In this document: positions 51,382 through 62,022 of the stretch, piece by piece | How the letters are laid out: each line of letters starts with the position of its first letter | Numbering within the stretch: position 1 is the stretch's first letter | From: Candidatus Dormiibacterota bacterium | GTDB taxonomy: Bacteria > Chloroflexota > Dormibacteria > Aeolococcales > Aeolococcaceae | Assembly: GCA_003162415.1 (NCBI GenBank) | Contig: PMOL01000011.1 | Span: forward strand, 195,415 to 259,414 | Direction of reading: 5' to 3' | DNA: 64,000 nt | Notes under the pieces: model-generated | Told to the model about the DNA's origin: nothing | Databases searched by the model: none | What the model saw: the letters and a program-made list of their open reading frames with translations, nothing else | Made by a program: the position numbers and the translations under genes

Positions 51382-52913
51382 GGGAGCTGGGCGACGCGGT
51401 CGGCTCGTACCCAGACGGTGTCCGGGGAGCTGACGTACTTCGCGACGTATTCGCCGCTCGCGAGGAGCGTGCCAATCTCCGGGAAGAGCACCTGTGCCTC
51501 GGAGTCGACCACGATCAGCACAGGGCGCTCGGCGGCCACGTACTGCTCGACCGGGCCGCCATACCCGAGCAGGACCTCGTCGTTGTAGATGGGCGGCGTC
51601 GGCATGTCGACCTGCAAGTTTGCGAGCGCATACACCCACGCGTCATATGACCAGACCACGGCGGTGTCGCCGCTGAACCCGTGCGCTGTGATCCAGGCGG
51701 CGGCGTGGGCGTCGCCGGCCACCCGGTAGTCGAAGTCGTCGAGCCACGTGGTTCGCCAGGTCGGGTCGAAGGCGGCCGCTACGGCGCCACCGTAGTACCC
51801 GCTGAGCGTGTGCGAATTGGTCGCCGAGGGTTGGATCGGCATCCAGTCGAGACCGGCGACCTTCGCCATCAGGATCGCGATGACCAACCCGGCTCCCTGC
51901 AGACCCGGCCCGGCGAGCGAGCGCCTGCTCCGACTGCGAAACCAGTTCAGCGACGGCATGGTCAACCCCGCCACCAGCAGGGTGAGCGGCGCCACCGCAG
52001 GCGCCAGGAAGTGCGGATACTGCTGCCCCGCGACCGCTGTGACCACCAGGGTCGCGCCCGCCCAGAGGACGAGCACCCAGTCGACCCGATCGCGACGCCG
52101 GCTCGCGATCGCCCCGGCCGCGATCAGGGCTGTCGCGGCAAGCGCCAGGGCGAAGTGCGCGAGGCCGCCGGCCGCACTCGTGGGAAGCGTCTTCCTGGTG
52201 TAGTCGACGTAGAAGCCGGCCAGCGCGAAGGCCACCTTGCCTGCCCCGGCGGTGGCGATCGCTGTCATGAGCCACACCAACGTGATCGCGACGACGGTGC
52301 CGAGGAAGAGGAAGGCGTCGCGGCGGAGCACCTTCGGTGCCAGCAGCAGCGCCAGGAAGAATGCCGAGGTCTCCGCGACCGCAGTCTGCTGGTACGCGAT
52401 CGCCGCGGCCATCAGCACCCCTGCCGCCAGTGGCCAGCGAGGGATCCGCCGTGGGGCGCCGGTCGGGTCTCCGCGGAGGATGTGCACCAGGAGGAGTGCT
52501 CCCGCCCAGGAGGAGGGAGCGATCAGCAGGCTCTCAGGCAGTGCCAGCTCGGCATCGACGATCGGGAGACCCAGGATCACGGCGGCGATCACGCCTGCGA
52601 CCAGGGCGCGTCGCGGTGTGTACAGACGGCCGGCCGCCCACACGACGGCTGCGACGGTGATTGCGCCGCTGATGAAGGTGAGCACGTGCAGCCCGATCTC
52701 GCTCGACGCGAACAGCTTCACCTCGAGCGCGATCGTCCAGAGCATCAGCGGCGGCTTGTTGTTCCACGTCTGGAGGTAGAGGACCTTGCCGGCGAGCAAC
52801 TCGCGGGCGACGTTCACGTATCCCGCTTCGTCGGTGTACCAGTGCGGCTCCATCAGCGAGGGCAGGCGGAGGATCGCGAGGACCACGAGTCCTGGGATCG
52901 CCGTCCTACGCAC
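51378..52913 (-). CDS. Multi-pass membrane glycosyltransferase (GT39/PMT-like)
   Basis: 511 residues with about ten membrane helices, resembling the ArnT/PMT_2 family. The catalytic loop is EPHWYTDEAGYVNVARELLA with the Asp-Glu pair, followed by GKVLYLQTWNNKPPLMLW, matching the DEAxY..NKPP motif of family members. The C-terminal 150 residues form an extracytoplasmic domain (DAWVYALANLQVDMPT, VLIVVDSEAQVLFPE). GTG 52913 abuts the GT2 stop at 52914. Likely donor: a polyprenyl-phosphate sugar. Confidence 0.87.
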   Translation of the reverse strand: MRRTAIPGLVVLAILRLPSLMEPHWYTDEAGYVNVARELLAGKVLYLQTWNNKPPLMLWTIALEVKLFASSEIGLHVLTFISGAITVAAVVWAAGRLYTPRRALVAGVIAAVILGLPIVDAELALPESLLIAPSSWAGALLLVHILRGDPTGAPRRIPRWPLAAGVLMAAAIAYQQTAVAETSAFFLALLLAPKVLRRDAFLFLGTVVAITLVWLMTAIATAGAGKVAFALAGFYVDYTRKTLPTSAAGGLAHFALALAATALIAAGAIASRRRDRVDWVLVLWAGATLVVTAVAGQQYPHFLAPAVAPLTLLVAGLTMPSLNWFRSRSRRSLAGPGLQGAGLVIAILMAKVAGLDWMPIQPSATNSHTLSGYYGGAVAAAFDPTWRTTWLDDFDYRVAGDAHAAAWITAHGFSGDTAVVWSYDAWVYALANLQVDMPTPPIYNDEVLLGYGGPVEQYVAAERPVLIVVDSEAQVLFPEIGTLLASGEYVAKYVSSPDTVWVRADRVAQLP

Positions 52914-53657
52914 CTAAGCTCGCTCCCGGCGGGCGCCCTCCGGTCGCCAGTTCATGGCCAGGGACACGCGCAGCCGGATCACGTCACGCATGGCCCGAGC
53001 CACCGGGATCAGGCGCCCGCCGGAGCGGCGGCCGGCAAGCCGGGGAAGGTGCTGCACGCGCACCTGCACCACCCGGAATCCCAGCCGGTGGGCTTTGAAG
53101 AATATCTCCGGATTGAAGACGGCGGAGCGTGCCCGAATCGGGGTCACTGCGTCCCACAGCTCACGCGTGAAAACCTTGAGGCCGCAGTCGAAATCAAGCT
53201 CCCGGATGCCGAAGGCGATGCGAACCACACGGTTGTACACACTGCTCACGAAGGAGCGATACCACGGGTCGGCGCGGCGGTTGCGGATCCCGGCGACCAT
53301 GTCCGCATGGTCGAGCCCTGCCAGCAGCAGGCTCAGGTCGTGCGGATCGAACTGGCCATCGCCGTCCATGAACGCGAGGACCTTTCCTCGCGACGCGCGG
53401 AGCCCGTCGCAGACCGTGATCGCATAGCCGCGCTGCTGCCTGTGGGTCACGACGGTGAGGTTCTGCGCGTACTCCCCCATCGCCGCCCGCGCGGCTGCGA
53501 CGGTCCCGTCCTGGCTGGCGTCGTCGACGAGGACGATCTCGTAGGTGCGGCCACCCTCGGCCAGAACCGCCATGACGTCCTGCAGGACACGCCCCATGTT
53601 CTCAGCCTCGTTGTGGGCCGGGATCGTCAGGCTGACGTCGACCTCGGGTAGCGCCAC
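52914..53657 (-). CDS. GT2 family glycosyltransferase (dolichyl-phosphate-sugar synthase-like)
   Basis: 247-residue GT-A enzyme: SLTIPAHNEAENMGRVLQDV, IVLVDDASQDGTVAAARA, KVLAFMDGDGQFDPHDL (the metal-binding Asp motif), and GLKVFTRELWDAV. The layout is that of polyprenyl-phosphate sugar synthases such as Dpm1/ArnC-like, but there are no C-terminal membrane helices. GTG 53657 is 5 bp after the preceding gene. It may prepare the lipid-linked donor used by the two GT-C enzymes downstream. Confidence 0.85.
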   Translation of the reverse strand: MALPEVDVSLTIPAHNEAENMGRVLQDVMAVLAEGGRTYEIVLVDDASQDGTVAAARAAMGEYAQNLTVVTHRQQRGYAITVCDGLRASRGKVLAFMDGDGQFDPHDLSLLLAGLDHADMVAGIRNRRADPWYRSFVSSVYNRVVRIAFGIRELDFDCGLKVFTRELWDAVTPIRARSAVFNPEIFFKAHRLGFRVVQVRVQHLPRLAGRRSGGRLIPVARAMRDVIRLRVSLAMNWRPEGARRERA

Positions 53658-53662
53658 CGGCG

Positions 53663-56154
<2,492 letters not shown>

Positions 56155-56193
56155 GACCGCTCCAGCAACCCATCACCGGGAGGATGCACGCCC

Positions 56194-57651
56194 ATGCCGT
56201 TGATCGATCGCGACGGTGACTACGACGTCGTCGTCATCGGTGCCGGGTCGACCGGCGAGAACGTTGCCGGTCGCGCCGTCAAAGGCGGGCTGACCTGCGC
56301 GGTGGTCGAGAACGAGCTGGTCGGCGGTGACTGCTCGTACTGGGCGTGCATGCCGAGCAAGGCGCTGCTCCGGGGTGGTCAGGTGCTTCGCGCCGCGCTC
56401 GCGGTCGACGGCGCCCGTCAGGCGGTGACCGGCACCATCGACAGTGCTGCCGCGCTGCGCCGGCGTGACACGTTCACGTCCCACTGGAAGGACGACGGGC
56501 AGGTGCAGTGGCTCGAGGGCCACCACATCGATCTCGCCAGGGGCACAGGCCGGCTGGCCGGGGAGCGCCGCGTCATCGTGACCCCGGCGGAAGGCGCCGA
56601 GTTCACGCTCACCGCCCGCCACGCGGTCGCGGTCTGCACCGGCAGTCGAGCGTCGATCCCCCCCATTCCAGGCATCGAGTCCGCCGGCGTCTGGACGAGC
56701 CGGGAGGCCACCAGCGCCCAGGCCGTCCCGCGGCGTCTGGTCATCATCGGGGGCGGCGTCGTCGCCTGCGAGATGGCCGATGCGTGGCGCAGCCTGGGGA
56801 GCGATGAGGTGACCCTCATCGTTCGTGAGGGCCGGATCCTCGCCAACACCGAGGACTTCGCAGGCGAGGCGGTTCGCGCCTCGTTCGAGGAGCGGGGCAT
56901 CACAGTCCTGTTCAACACCGCCACCGAGCGGGTCAGGCGCGCCTCCAACGGCGAGGTCTCCGTCGACGTTGCGGACGCCGGCGGCGGCAATCAAAGGACG
57001 ATCACCGGCGACCAGCTTCTGGTGGCGACCGGCCGCGCACCGCGAACCGACGCGATCGGTCTCGACACCGTCGGGCTCCGCCCGGGGTCATGGCTCACGG
57101 TCGACGACACGTGCCGGGTCGAGGGCGTCGGTGACTGGCTCTACGCGGCCGGCGACCTGAATCACCGGGCGCTCCTCACCCATATGGGCAAGTACCAGGC
57201 TCGCGCCTGTGGTGATGCCATCGTCGCCCGCGCCAAGGGCGAGCTCGAGGGTGATCCGCCACCCTGGTCCCAGTACGCGGCGACCGCCGATCACGCGGCC
57301 ATTCCCCAGGTCATCTTCACCGACCCGGAGGTCTCAGCCGTTGGCCTCACCCACCCCGAAGCGGTGAAGGCGGGCCTGAATGTCCGGGCAGTCGATTACG
57401 AGATCGGCGACGTCTCCGGGGCGGGATTGATCGCCGACGGATACAAGGGCCACGCGCGCATGGTCGTTGACGAGGATCGCAGGGTCATCGTCGGCGTGAC
57501 CTTCACCGGCCCGGGCGTCGGCGATCTCATCCACGCCGCGACGGTCGCGGTGGTCGGCGAGGTGCCACTCGACCGGCTCTGGCACGCTGTCCCGTCATAC
57601 CCGACGGTGAGCGAGATCTGGCTCCGCCTGCTCGAGACCTACGGTCTGTAG
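56194..57651 (+). CDS. Class I pyridine nucleotide-disulfide oxidoreductase (dihydrolipoamide dehydrogenase/mercuric reductase-like)
   Basis: 485-residue flavoprotein: FAD motif VVVIGAGSTGENVAGRAV, redox cysteines in GGDCSYWACMPSKALL (Cys-x4-Cys as in LPD), NAD motif LVIIGGGVVACEMADAW, the second FAD motif WLYAAGDLNHRALLTH and a dimerisation domain. The usual catalytic His of the C-terminal His-Pro-Thr-x-x-Glu motif is Tyr (SYPTVSEIW), so activity on lipoamide-type disulfides is doubtful. A quinone- or diaphorase-type role is possible. ATG 56194 follows GGGAGG. Confidence 0.87.
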   Translation: MPLIDRDGDYDVVVIGAGSTGENVAGRAVKGGLTCAVVENELVGGDCSYWACMPSKALLRGGQVLRAALAVDGARQAVTGTIDSAAALRRRDTFTSHWKDDGQVQWLEGHHIDLARGTGRLAGERRVIVTPAEGAEFTLTARHAVAVCTGSRASIPPIPGIESAGVWTSREATSAQAVPRRLVIIGGGVVACEMADAWRSLGSDEVTLIVREGRILANTEDFAGEAVRASFEERGITVLFNTATERVRRASNGEVSVDVADAGGGNQRTITGDQLLVATGRAPRTDAIGLDTVGLRPGSWLTVDDTCRVEGVGDWLYAAGDLNHRALLTHMGKYQARACGDAIVARAKGELEGDPPPWSQYAATADHAAIPQVIFTDPEVSAVGLTHPEAVKAGLNVRAVDYEIGDVSGAGLIADGYKGHARMVVDEDRRVIVGVTFTGPGVGDLIHAATVAVVGEVPLDRLWHAVPSYPTVSEIWLRLLETYGL

Positions 57652-57652
57652 A

Positions 57653-58618
57653 TCAGCTGCCGATGTGGTTCGCGGGAACCGCGCCCATTCTGCCGGCCTG
57701 GTAGTCGGCAAGCGCCTGGGCGATCTCGGCATGGGTATTCATCACGAACGGACCGTAGTGGGCCACGGGCTCGCGGATCGGACGGCCGCCCAGGATGAGC
57801 AGGTCCAGGTTCGGGTGGCGGCTCTCCTGGTGGGTCCCCGCGGTCGCGGTGATCACGTCACCGGTACCGAGCGCGGCGAGCTGGCCTGACTCGATCGGGC
57901 GCCGCTCCTCACCCACCGTTCCGCTGCCCGAAAGCACGTAGATCAGCGCGTTGAAATCACGCGGCCAGGGCAGCATGAGGCGTGCTCCTGGACTCACGGT
58001 CACGTGCGCGAGCGAGATCGGTGTGTAGGTGACCCCCGGGCCACGATGGCCGGCGACCTCACCAGCGATCACCCGCAGGAGCGCGCCTCCGTCGTACGAG
58101 GTGAGCAGCGCCACGTTCCCGGCGCGGATGTCCTGGTAGCGGGCCGGAACCCACTTCTGCGCGGCGGGGAGATTGACCCACAGCTGGAACCCATGGAACA
58201 GACCGCCACTCGCGATCAGCTCCTCAGGTGGACGCTCGATGTGCAGGATGCCCGCGCCGGCGGTCATCCACTGGGTGTCACCGTTGGTGATCAGCCCGCC
58301 GCCACCATTGGAATCCTGGTGTTGGAAGGTGCCGTCGATCATGTACGTCACCGTCTCGAAGCCACGGTGCGGATGCCACGGTGTTCCCTTCGGTTCGCCG
58401 GGCGCGTACTCAACCTCACCCATCTGGTCCATGTGGATGAACGGGTCGATGAGCGCGGGGTCGGTGCCGGCAAATGCGCGGTGGACCGGGAAGCCCTCGC
58501 CCTCGAGGCCGCGGGGTGCGGTGACAATGCTGATCACTGGACGGAACGACGAGGCAGCGGGATCGGGTTGCGGGATGTGCGGCAGCGCGGTGATGTCGTC
58601 AACGGTCACAGCAGGCAT
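57653..58618 (-). CDS. Pirin family protein
   Basis: 321-residue bicupin. The N-terminal cupin carries the metal-binding pattern HPHRGFETVTYMIDGTFQHQ, with the further His in GILHIERPPEE, and the second cupin follows (LIYVLSGSGTVGEERRPIE). Some pirins are quercetinases or redox regulators; substrate unknown. It ends 1 bp from the convergent flavoprotein gene and starts 12 bp after the VOC gene, making a two-gene unit. Confidence 0.92.
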   Translation of the reverse strand: MPAVTVDDITALPHIPQPDPAASSFRPVISIVTAPRGLEGEGFPVHRAFAGTDPALIDPFIHMDQMGEVEYAPGEPKGTPWHPHRGFETVTYMIDGTFQHQDSNGGGGLITNGDTQWMTAGAGILHIERPPEELIASGGLFHGFQLWVNLPAAQKWVPARYQDIRAGNVALLTSYDGGALLRVIAGEVAGHRGPGVTYTPISLAHVTVSPGARLMLPWPRDFNALIYVLSGSGTVGEERRPIESGQLAALGTGDVITATAGTHQESRHPNLDLLILGGRPIREPVAHYGPFVMNTHAEIAQALADYQAGRMGAVPANHIGS

Positions 58619-58630
58619 TTCGAGACTTCC

Positions 58631-59089
58631 TTAGAGTGCGAGCGCCTTTACCGGCGCCATGACATGTTCCAGGTCCCAGCTCACACCCGGGACGTCGACG
58701 TACAGCTCGATCTCGTTACCGTCGGGATCGGTGATGTAGAGGCTGTGGCTGACGGTGTGATCGCTGAGGCCGACGATCGGCACCCCCGCTTCCTGGCAGC
58801 GCCGGACGGCATCGCGCAACTCGTCGTCGGAATCTCCAACCTTGAGCCCGAAGTGATAGAGGCCGACGTGGCGGCCGCGCGGCAGTGGCTGCGCGTCCTC
58901 GCCGACCTCGATGAGCAGCAGCTCGTGGTGAGTCCGGCCGCTGCTGAACAGCGCGACCGGGATGCTTCCGAGCGGACCGTCGTCCGAGGCCTTCAGCTGC
59001 TTCCAGCCGAGAACATCTCGATAGAAGGCGGCCGATCGCTCGATGTTGTGCACATACAGGACGAGGTGTCCCAGCTCCTTGATCTCCAT
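58631..59089 (-). CDS. VOC family (glyoxalase/extradiol dioxygenase-like) protein
   Basis: 152 residues in two beta-alpha-beta-beta-beta modules: LGHLVLYVHNIERSAAFYRD, THHELLLIEVG, VGLYHFGLKVGDSDDE and HSLYITDPDGNEIELYVDVP. The metal ligands His8-type, His and Glu are present (LGHL, LYHFGL, EIELY), so it may be a metalloenzyme such as a CatE-like dioxygenase or thiol transferase. ATG 59089 gives the normal N-terminus; the longer frame is not supported. Confidence 0.88.
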   Translation of the reverse strand: MEIKELGHLVLYVHNIERSAAFYRDVLGWKQLKASDDGPLGSIPVALFSSGRTHHELLLIEVGEDAQPLPRGRHVGLYHFGLKVGDSDDELRDAVRRCQEAGVPIVGLSDHTVSHSLYITDPDGNEIELYVDVPGVSWDLEHVMAPVKALAL

Positions 59090-59164
59090 GGGATGAAGCT
59101 TACCCGCGCGGTCTCGAGCCAAACAGGGGGCGCCGGACGCGCCGCTCGGCGCGACTGAGCGAGG

Positions 59165-60604
59165 ATGGATGTCGTGCGCCGGGTGCATCTCACCTACCAG
59201 CAGATCATCGCGATGATCTACGTATCCGCGATGTTCATGACCATCCTGGACGCGACCATCGTCTACGTCGCGCTCCCGGCGATCGCTCGGAGCTTCGCCG
59301 TGAGTCCCGCGGCGACCGACGGCGTGCTGGTCGGGTACCTGGTGAGTCTCGCGGTGTGGATTCCCGCCTCGGGATGGGTGGGAGACCGGTTCGGCACCAA
59401 GCGCACCTTCATGGCGGCAATCGCGCTGTTCACCGTCGCGTCCGCGCTCTGCGGGCTCTCGCAGTCGGTGCTGGAACTGGTGCTGTTCCGCATCCTGCAG
59501 GGCGCGGGCGGCGGCATGCTGACTCCGGTCGGCATGGCAATGCTATATCGCGCATATCCGCCGGCGCAGCGCGCTCGCGTGGCCCGCCTCCTGGTCATTC
59601 CCACAGTGATGGCGCCCGCGCTCGGTCCGCTCGTCGGTGGCGCGCTGGTCGACAGTCTCTCGTGGCGCTGGGTGTTCTTCGTGAACGTCCCGCTCGGTGT
59701 GGCAGCACTCGTCTTCAGCGCGCTCAAGCTCACCGAGCATCGCGAGCGCGCCGGCGAGCGCTTCGACCTGCCCGGATTCGTGCTGGCCGCCGGCGGATTC
59801 GGGCTCTTCCTCTTCGGGCTGAGCGAGGCCGCGACGCTCGGTTGGATGTCGCCGGTGATCATCGCCACCGCCGCCGGCGGAGCCGCGCTGATCGCGCTCA
59901 TGGTATGGGTCGAGCTGCACGCTGACGCCCCGATGATCGACCTCCGGCTGCTGCACTACCGGCTCTTCGGAGTCGCCAACCTGGCCTCGCTGTTCGCCGC
60001 CGGAGGGTTCCTCGGCCTGCTCTTCATCGCCCCGATATGGCTCCAGACCGGACGCGGGATGTCGGCGCTGGTCTCGGGGTCGAGCACCGCGCCAGAGGCG
60101 CTCGGTGTCCTGGTCTCGTCGCAACTGGTGGGCCGCCTGTACCCGCGGATCGGTCCACGCCGCCTGATCAGCGGGGGGCTCATCGGCGTGACCGCCGCGA
60201 CCTGTCTCCTCGCGGTTGTGATGAACGGAGACCTCTGGGTGTTCCGTGCGGTCATGTTCGCCGTCGGGGTCGGCTGGGCCTACGTGGTGATCTCGATGAA
60301 TGCAGGCGTCTTCGCGCAGGTGTCGAGCCGCGACACGGGCCGGGCCACCGCGCTGTACAACGCCCAGCGTCAGCTGGCGTCGGCGATCGGCGTCGCCGCG
60401 CTGTCAACGATCATCGGGACGCAGGCGCCGGCCTCCAGCCTCGCCAGCAACGTCTCGGTGTTCCGCATCGCGTTCTTCGCCGCCGCCGGCTTCACATTCA
60501 CCGGCGCCCTGATAGCGCTGGCAATCCGCGATCGCGACGCCGCCTCAACCATGCACCGCTCGGCCGCCCCAACAACGGCCGTCCCGATCGCGTCGGGGCC
60601 GTAA
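59165..60604 (+). CDS. MFS transporter, DHA2 (EmrB/QacA) family
   Basis: 479-residue multidrug-type efflux protein with 14 helices. Motifs include MTILDATIVYVALPAIARSF (the DHA2 motif D1), GWVGDRFGTKRTFMAAI (motif A), FRILQGAGGGMLTPVGMAML and ARLLVIPTVMAPALGPLVGG (motif C). It probably exports lipophilic drugs by proton antiport. It is divergent from the VOC/pirin genes and ends before a strong hairpin. Confidence 0.93.
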   Translation: MDVVRRVHLTYQQIIAMIYVSAMFMTILDATIVYVALPAIARSFAVSPAATDGVLVGYLVSLAVWIPASGWVGDRFGTKRTFMAAIALFTVASALCGLSQSVLELVLFRILQGAGGGMLTPVGMAMLYRAYPPAQRARVARLLVIPTVMAPALGPLVGGALVDSLSWRWVFFVNVPLGVAALVFSALKLTEHRERAGERFDLPGFVLAAGGFGLFLFGLSEAATLGWMSPVIIATAAGGAALIALMVWVELHADAPMIDLRLLHYRLFGVANLASLFAAGGFLGLLFIAPIWLQTGRGMSALVSGSSTAPEALGVLVSSQLVGRLYPRIGPRRLISGGLIGVTAATCLLAVVMNGDLWVFRAVMFAVGVGWAYVVISMNAGVFAQVSSRDTGRATALYNAQRQLASAIGVAALSTIIGTQAPASSLASNVSVFRIAFFAAAGFTFTGALIALAIRDRDAASTMHRSAAPTTAVPIASGP

Positions 60605-60617
60605 TTTCCATGGCCCT

Positions 60618-60656
60618 GTCCTGACCGGACTCCCGCTATCCCGACCCGGTCAGGAC
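60618..60656. terminator. Bidirectional terminator hairpin
   Basis: GTCCTGACCGG (60618-60628) and CCGGTCAGGAC (60646-60656) form a perfect 11 bp stem with a 17 nt loop between the convergent MFS and Fe-S carrier genes. Confidence 0.65.
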
Positions 60657-60666
60657 TCCCTATCCC

Positions 60667-61071
60667 CTAGTGGGAGCAGGATTTGGCTTCGCCTGCCGAG
60701 TCGGAGGTCTGGAAGGAGTGTCCGCAGCCGCAGGTCCGGACCGCGTTCGGGTTGTGGATGGTGAACCCGCCACCCATCAGCTCATCGACGTAGTCGATCT
60801 CGGCGCCCTGGAGATACTGCGAGGAGTACGCGTCCACGTACACCTTGATGCCTCCATCGACGTCGACGACCTGGTCGTCTTCCTTCGGCGGATTCTCATC
60901 CAGGCCCATGCCGTACGAGAAGCCGGAGCACCCACCGGACTGGATGAAGACCCGAAGTCCCAGTGCGCGATCGGCCGGCTGGTCGGCGATGAGGCCCTTG
61001 AGCTGCTCACGGGCGGTGTCGGAGATCGTGACGATGGACGGGGAGGTGATTGCCATGGTGCTAACAATCAT
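60667..61071 (-). CDS. A-type iron-sulfur carrier protein (IscA/ErpA/SufA family)
   Basis: 134 residues. HesB/IscA fold with the three cluster cysteines: one in QSGGCSGFSYGMGLDE and two in RTCGCGHSFQT; also GFTIHNPNA. These proteins pass Fe-S clusters to apo-enzymes. ATG 61071 has a GGGGG stretch 8-9 nt upstream; ATG 61056 (MAITSPSIVT) is the other option. It starts 3 bp after the YihY gene ends on the same strand, so the two are cotranscribed. Confidence 0.93.
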   Translation of the reverse strand: MIVSTMAITSPSIVTISDTAREQLKGLIADQPADRALGLRVFIQSGGCSGFSYGMGLDENPPKEDDQVVDVDGGIKVYVDAYSSQYLQGAEIDYVDELMGGGFTIHNPNAVRTCGCGHSFQTSDSAGEAKSCSH

Positions 61072-61074
61072 ACG

Positions 61075-61959
61075 TCACGCCCCCTTCGGGGAAACCTCAC
61101 CACCGGTAAGAGACCCCTCCGTGACCGGTATTCGACGCGGGGCGCGCTCGCCCAGCAGCCCGCGAGCTTGAGCCTCGCCTCCGTGCATGCGGTTGGCCAC
61201 GGCTCCGAGAAGGATGAACTCGGCCAGGAAGTACAGCCAGCTCGCCAGCAGGAAGACGAGCCCGAGAATCGCGCTGTAGCTTGACGAGCCCTTGGAGAAG
61301 TGGGTGTACAGGGGCCACGCCAGGGTCAGGATCTCCATGGCGGCGCCGGCGATGAGCACCCCCCGCCAGAGCTGACGCACCGGGTAGGTGCGGTTGGGAA
61401 CCAGTCGATAGATCGCGAGCATGAGGAGGCACCACACGATCAGCCCAACCAGCGGTTCGAGGCCCCAGATGGAGCCGGGAAGCACGACCAGCGAGTTCGC
61501 CGCGACCGTCGCCACCAGGGCAAGGACGAAAAGGATCGTCATCACCAGGGCCATCGCCCGCTGGCGGAGGAAGTTGCGCTGGCGAACCCCGATGACGATG
61601 CCAAGCGAGAACTCCATCCCGGTGAAGAGGCTGCTGCCGCTCCAGAGCACGCCGATGATGCCGACGATTCCGAGGGTGCCGGCATGCTTCTGTACGGCGC
61701 CGAGCACCATCGTGAGTTCTGTGTCGTGGGGAAAGAACCCGAGGATTGCACTGGTTGCGCTCTGCGTCGCGCTTGGGGATCGGGAGGCGTATCCGACGAT
61801 GGCCAGCAAACCGAGGACCAGCGGGAACATGCTGACAAACGCTGTGAACGCCATACCGGACGCGTAGTTCCCGGCGTGGCTCGCGCCGAATGCGGCTATC
61901 AGCCGGCCGGGGTAGGTGCGTCCAACCCAGGTGGCAACCGCCGAGATGCGCCGCTTCAC
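61075..61959 (-). CDS. YihY/virulence factor BrkB family membrane protein
   Basis: 294 residues with six membrane helices: NYASGMAFTAFVSMFPLVLG near the start, HAGTLGIVGIIGVLWSGSSL in the middle, NRTYPVRQLWRGVLIAGAAM and the ending SYSAILGLVFLLASWLYFLA, the classic YihY pattern. Function is unproven. The tail is soluble and charged. A single ATG at 61959. Confidence 0.92.
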   Translation of the reverse strand: MKRRISAVATWVGRTYPGRLIAAFGASHAGNYASGMAFTAFVSMFPLVLGLLAIVGYASRSPSATQSATSAILGFFPHDTELTMVLGAVQKHAGTLGIVGIIGVLWSGSSLFTGMEFSLGIVIGVRQRNFLRQRAMALVMTILFVLALVATVAANSLVVLPGSIWGLEPLVGLIVWCLLMLAIYRLVPNRTYPVRQLWRGVLIAGAAMEILTLAWPLYTHFSKGSSSYSAILGLVFLLASWLYFLAEFILLGAVANRMHGGEAQARGLLGERAPRRIPVTEGSLTGGEVSPKGA

Positions 61960-62022
61960 ACCATCAGCGTGACATTGCCGGACCGGGTACGGCGACGCAT
62001 TCCGTGGACGGCCGGGAGCGAG

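Noticed and set aside
51681-53651. 656-residue plus-strand open frame across the glycosyltransferase genes
   Set aside because: Shadow of two clear minus-strand genes (GT-C and GT2); composition is that of antisense GC-rich DNA.
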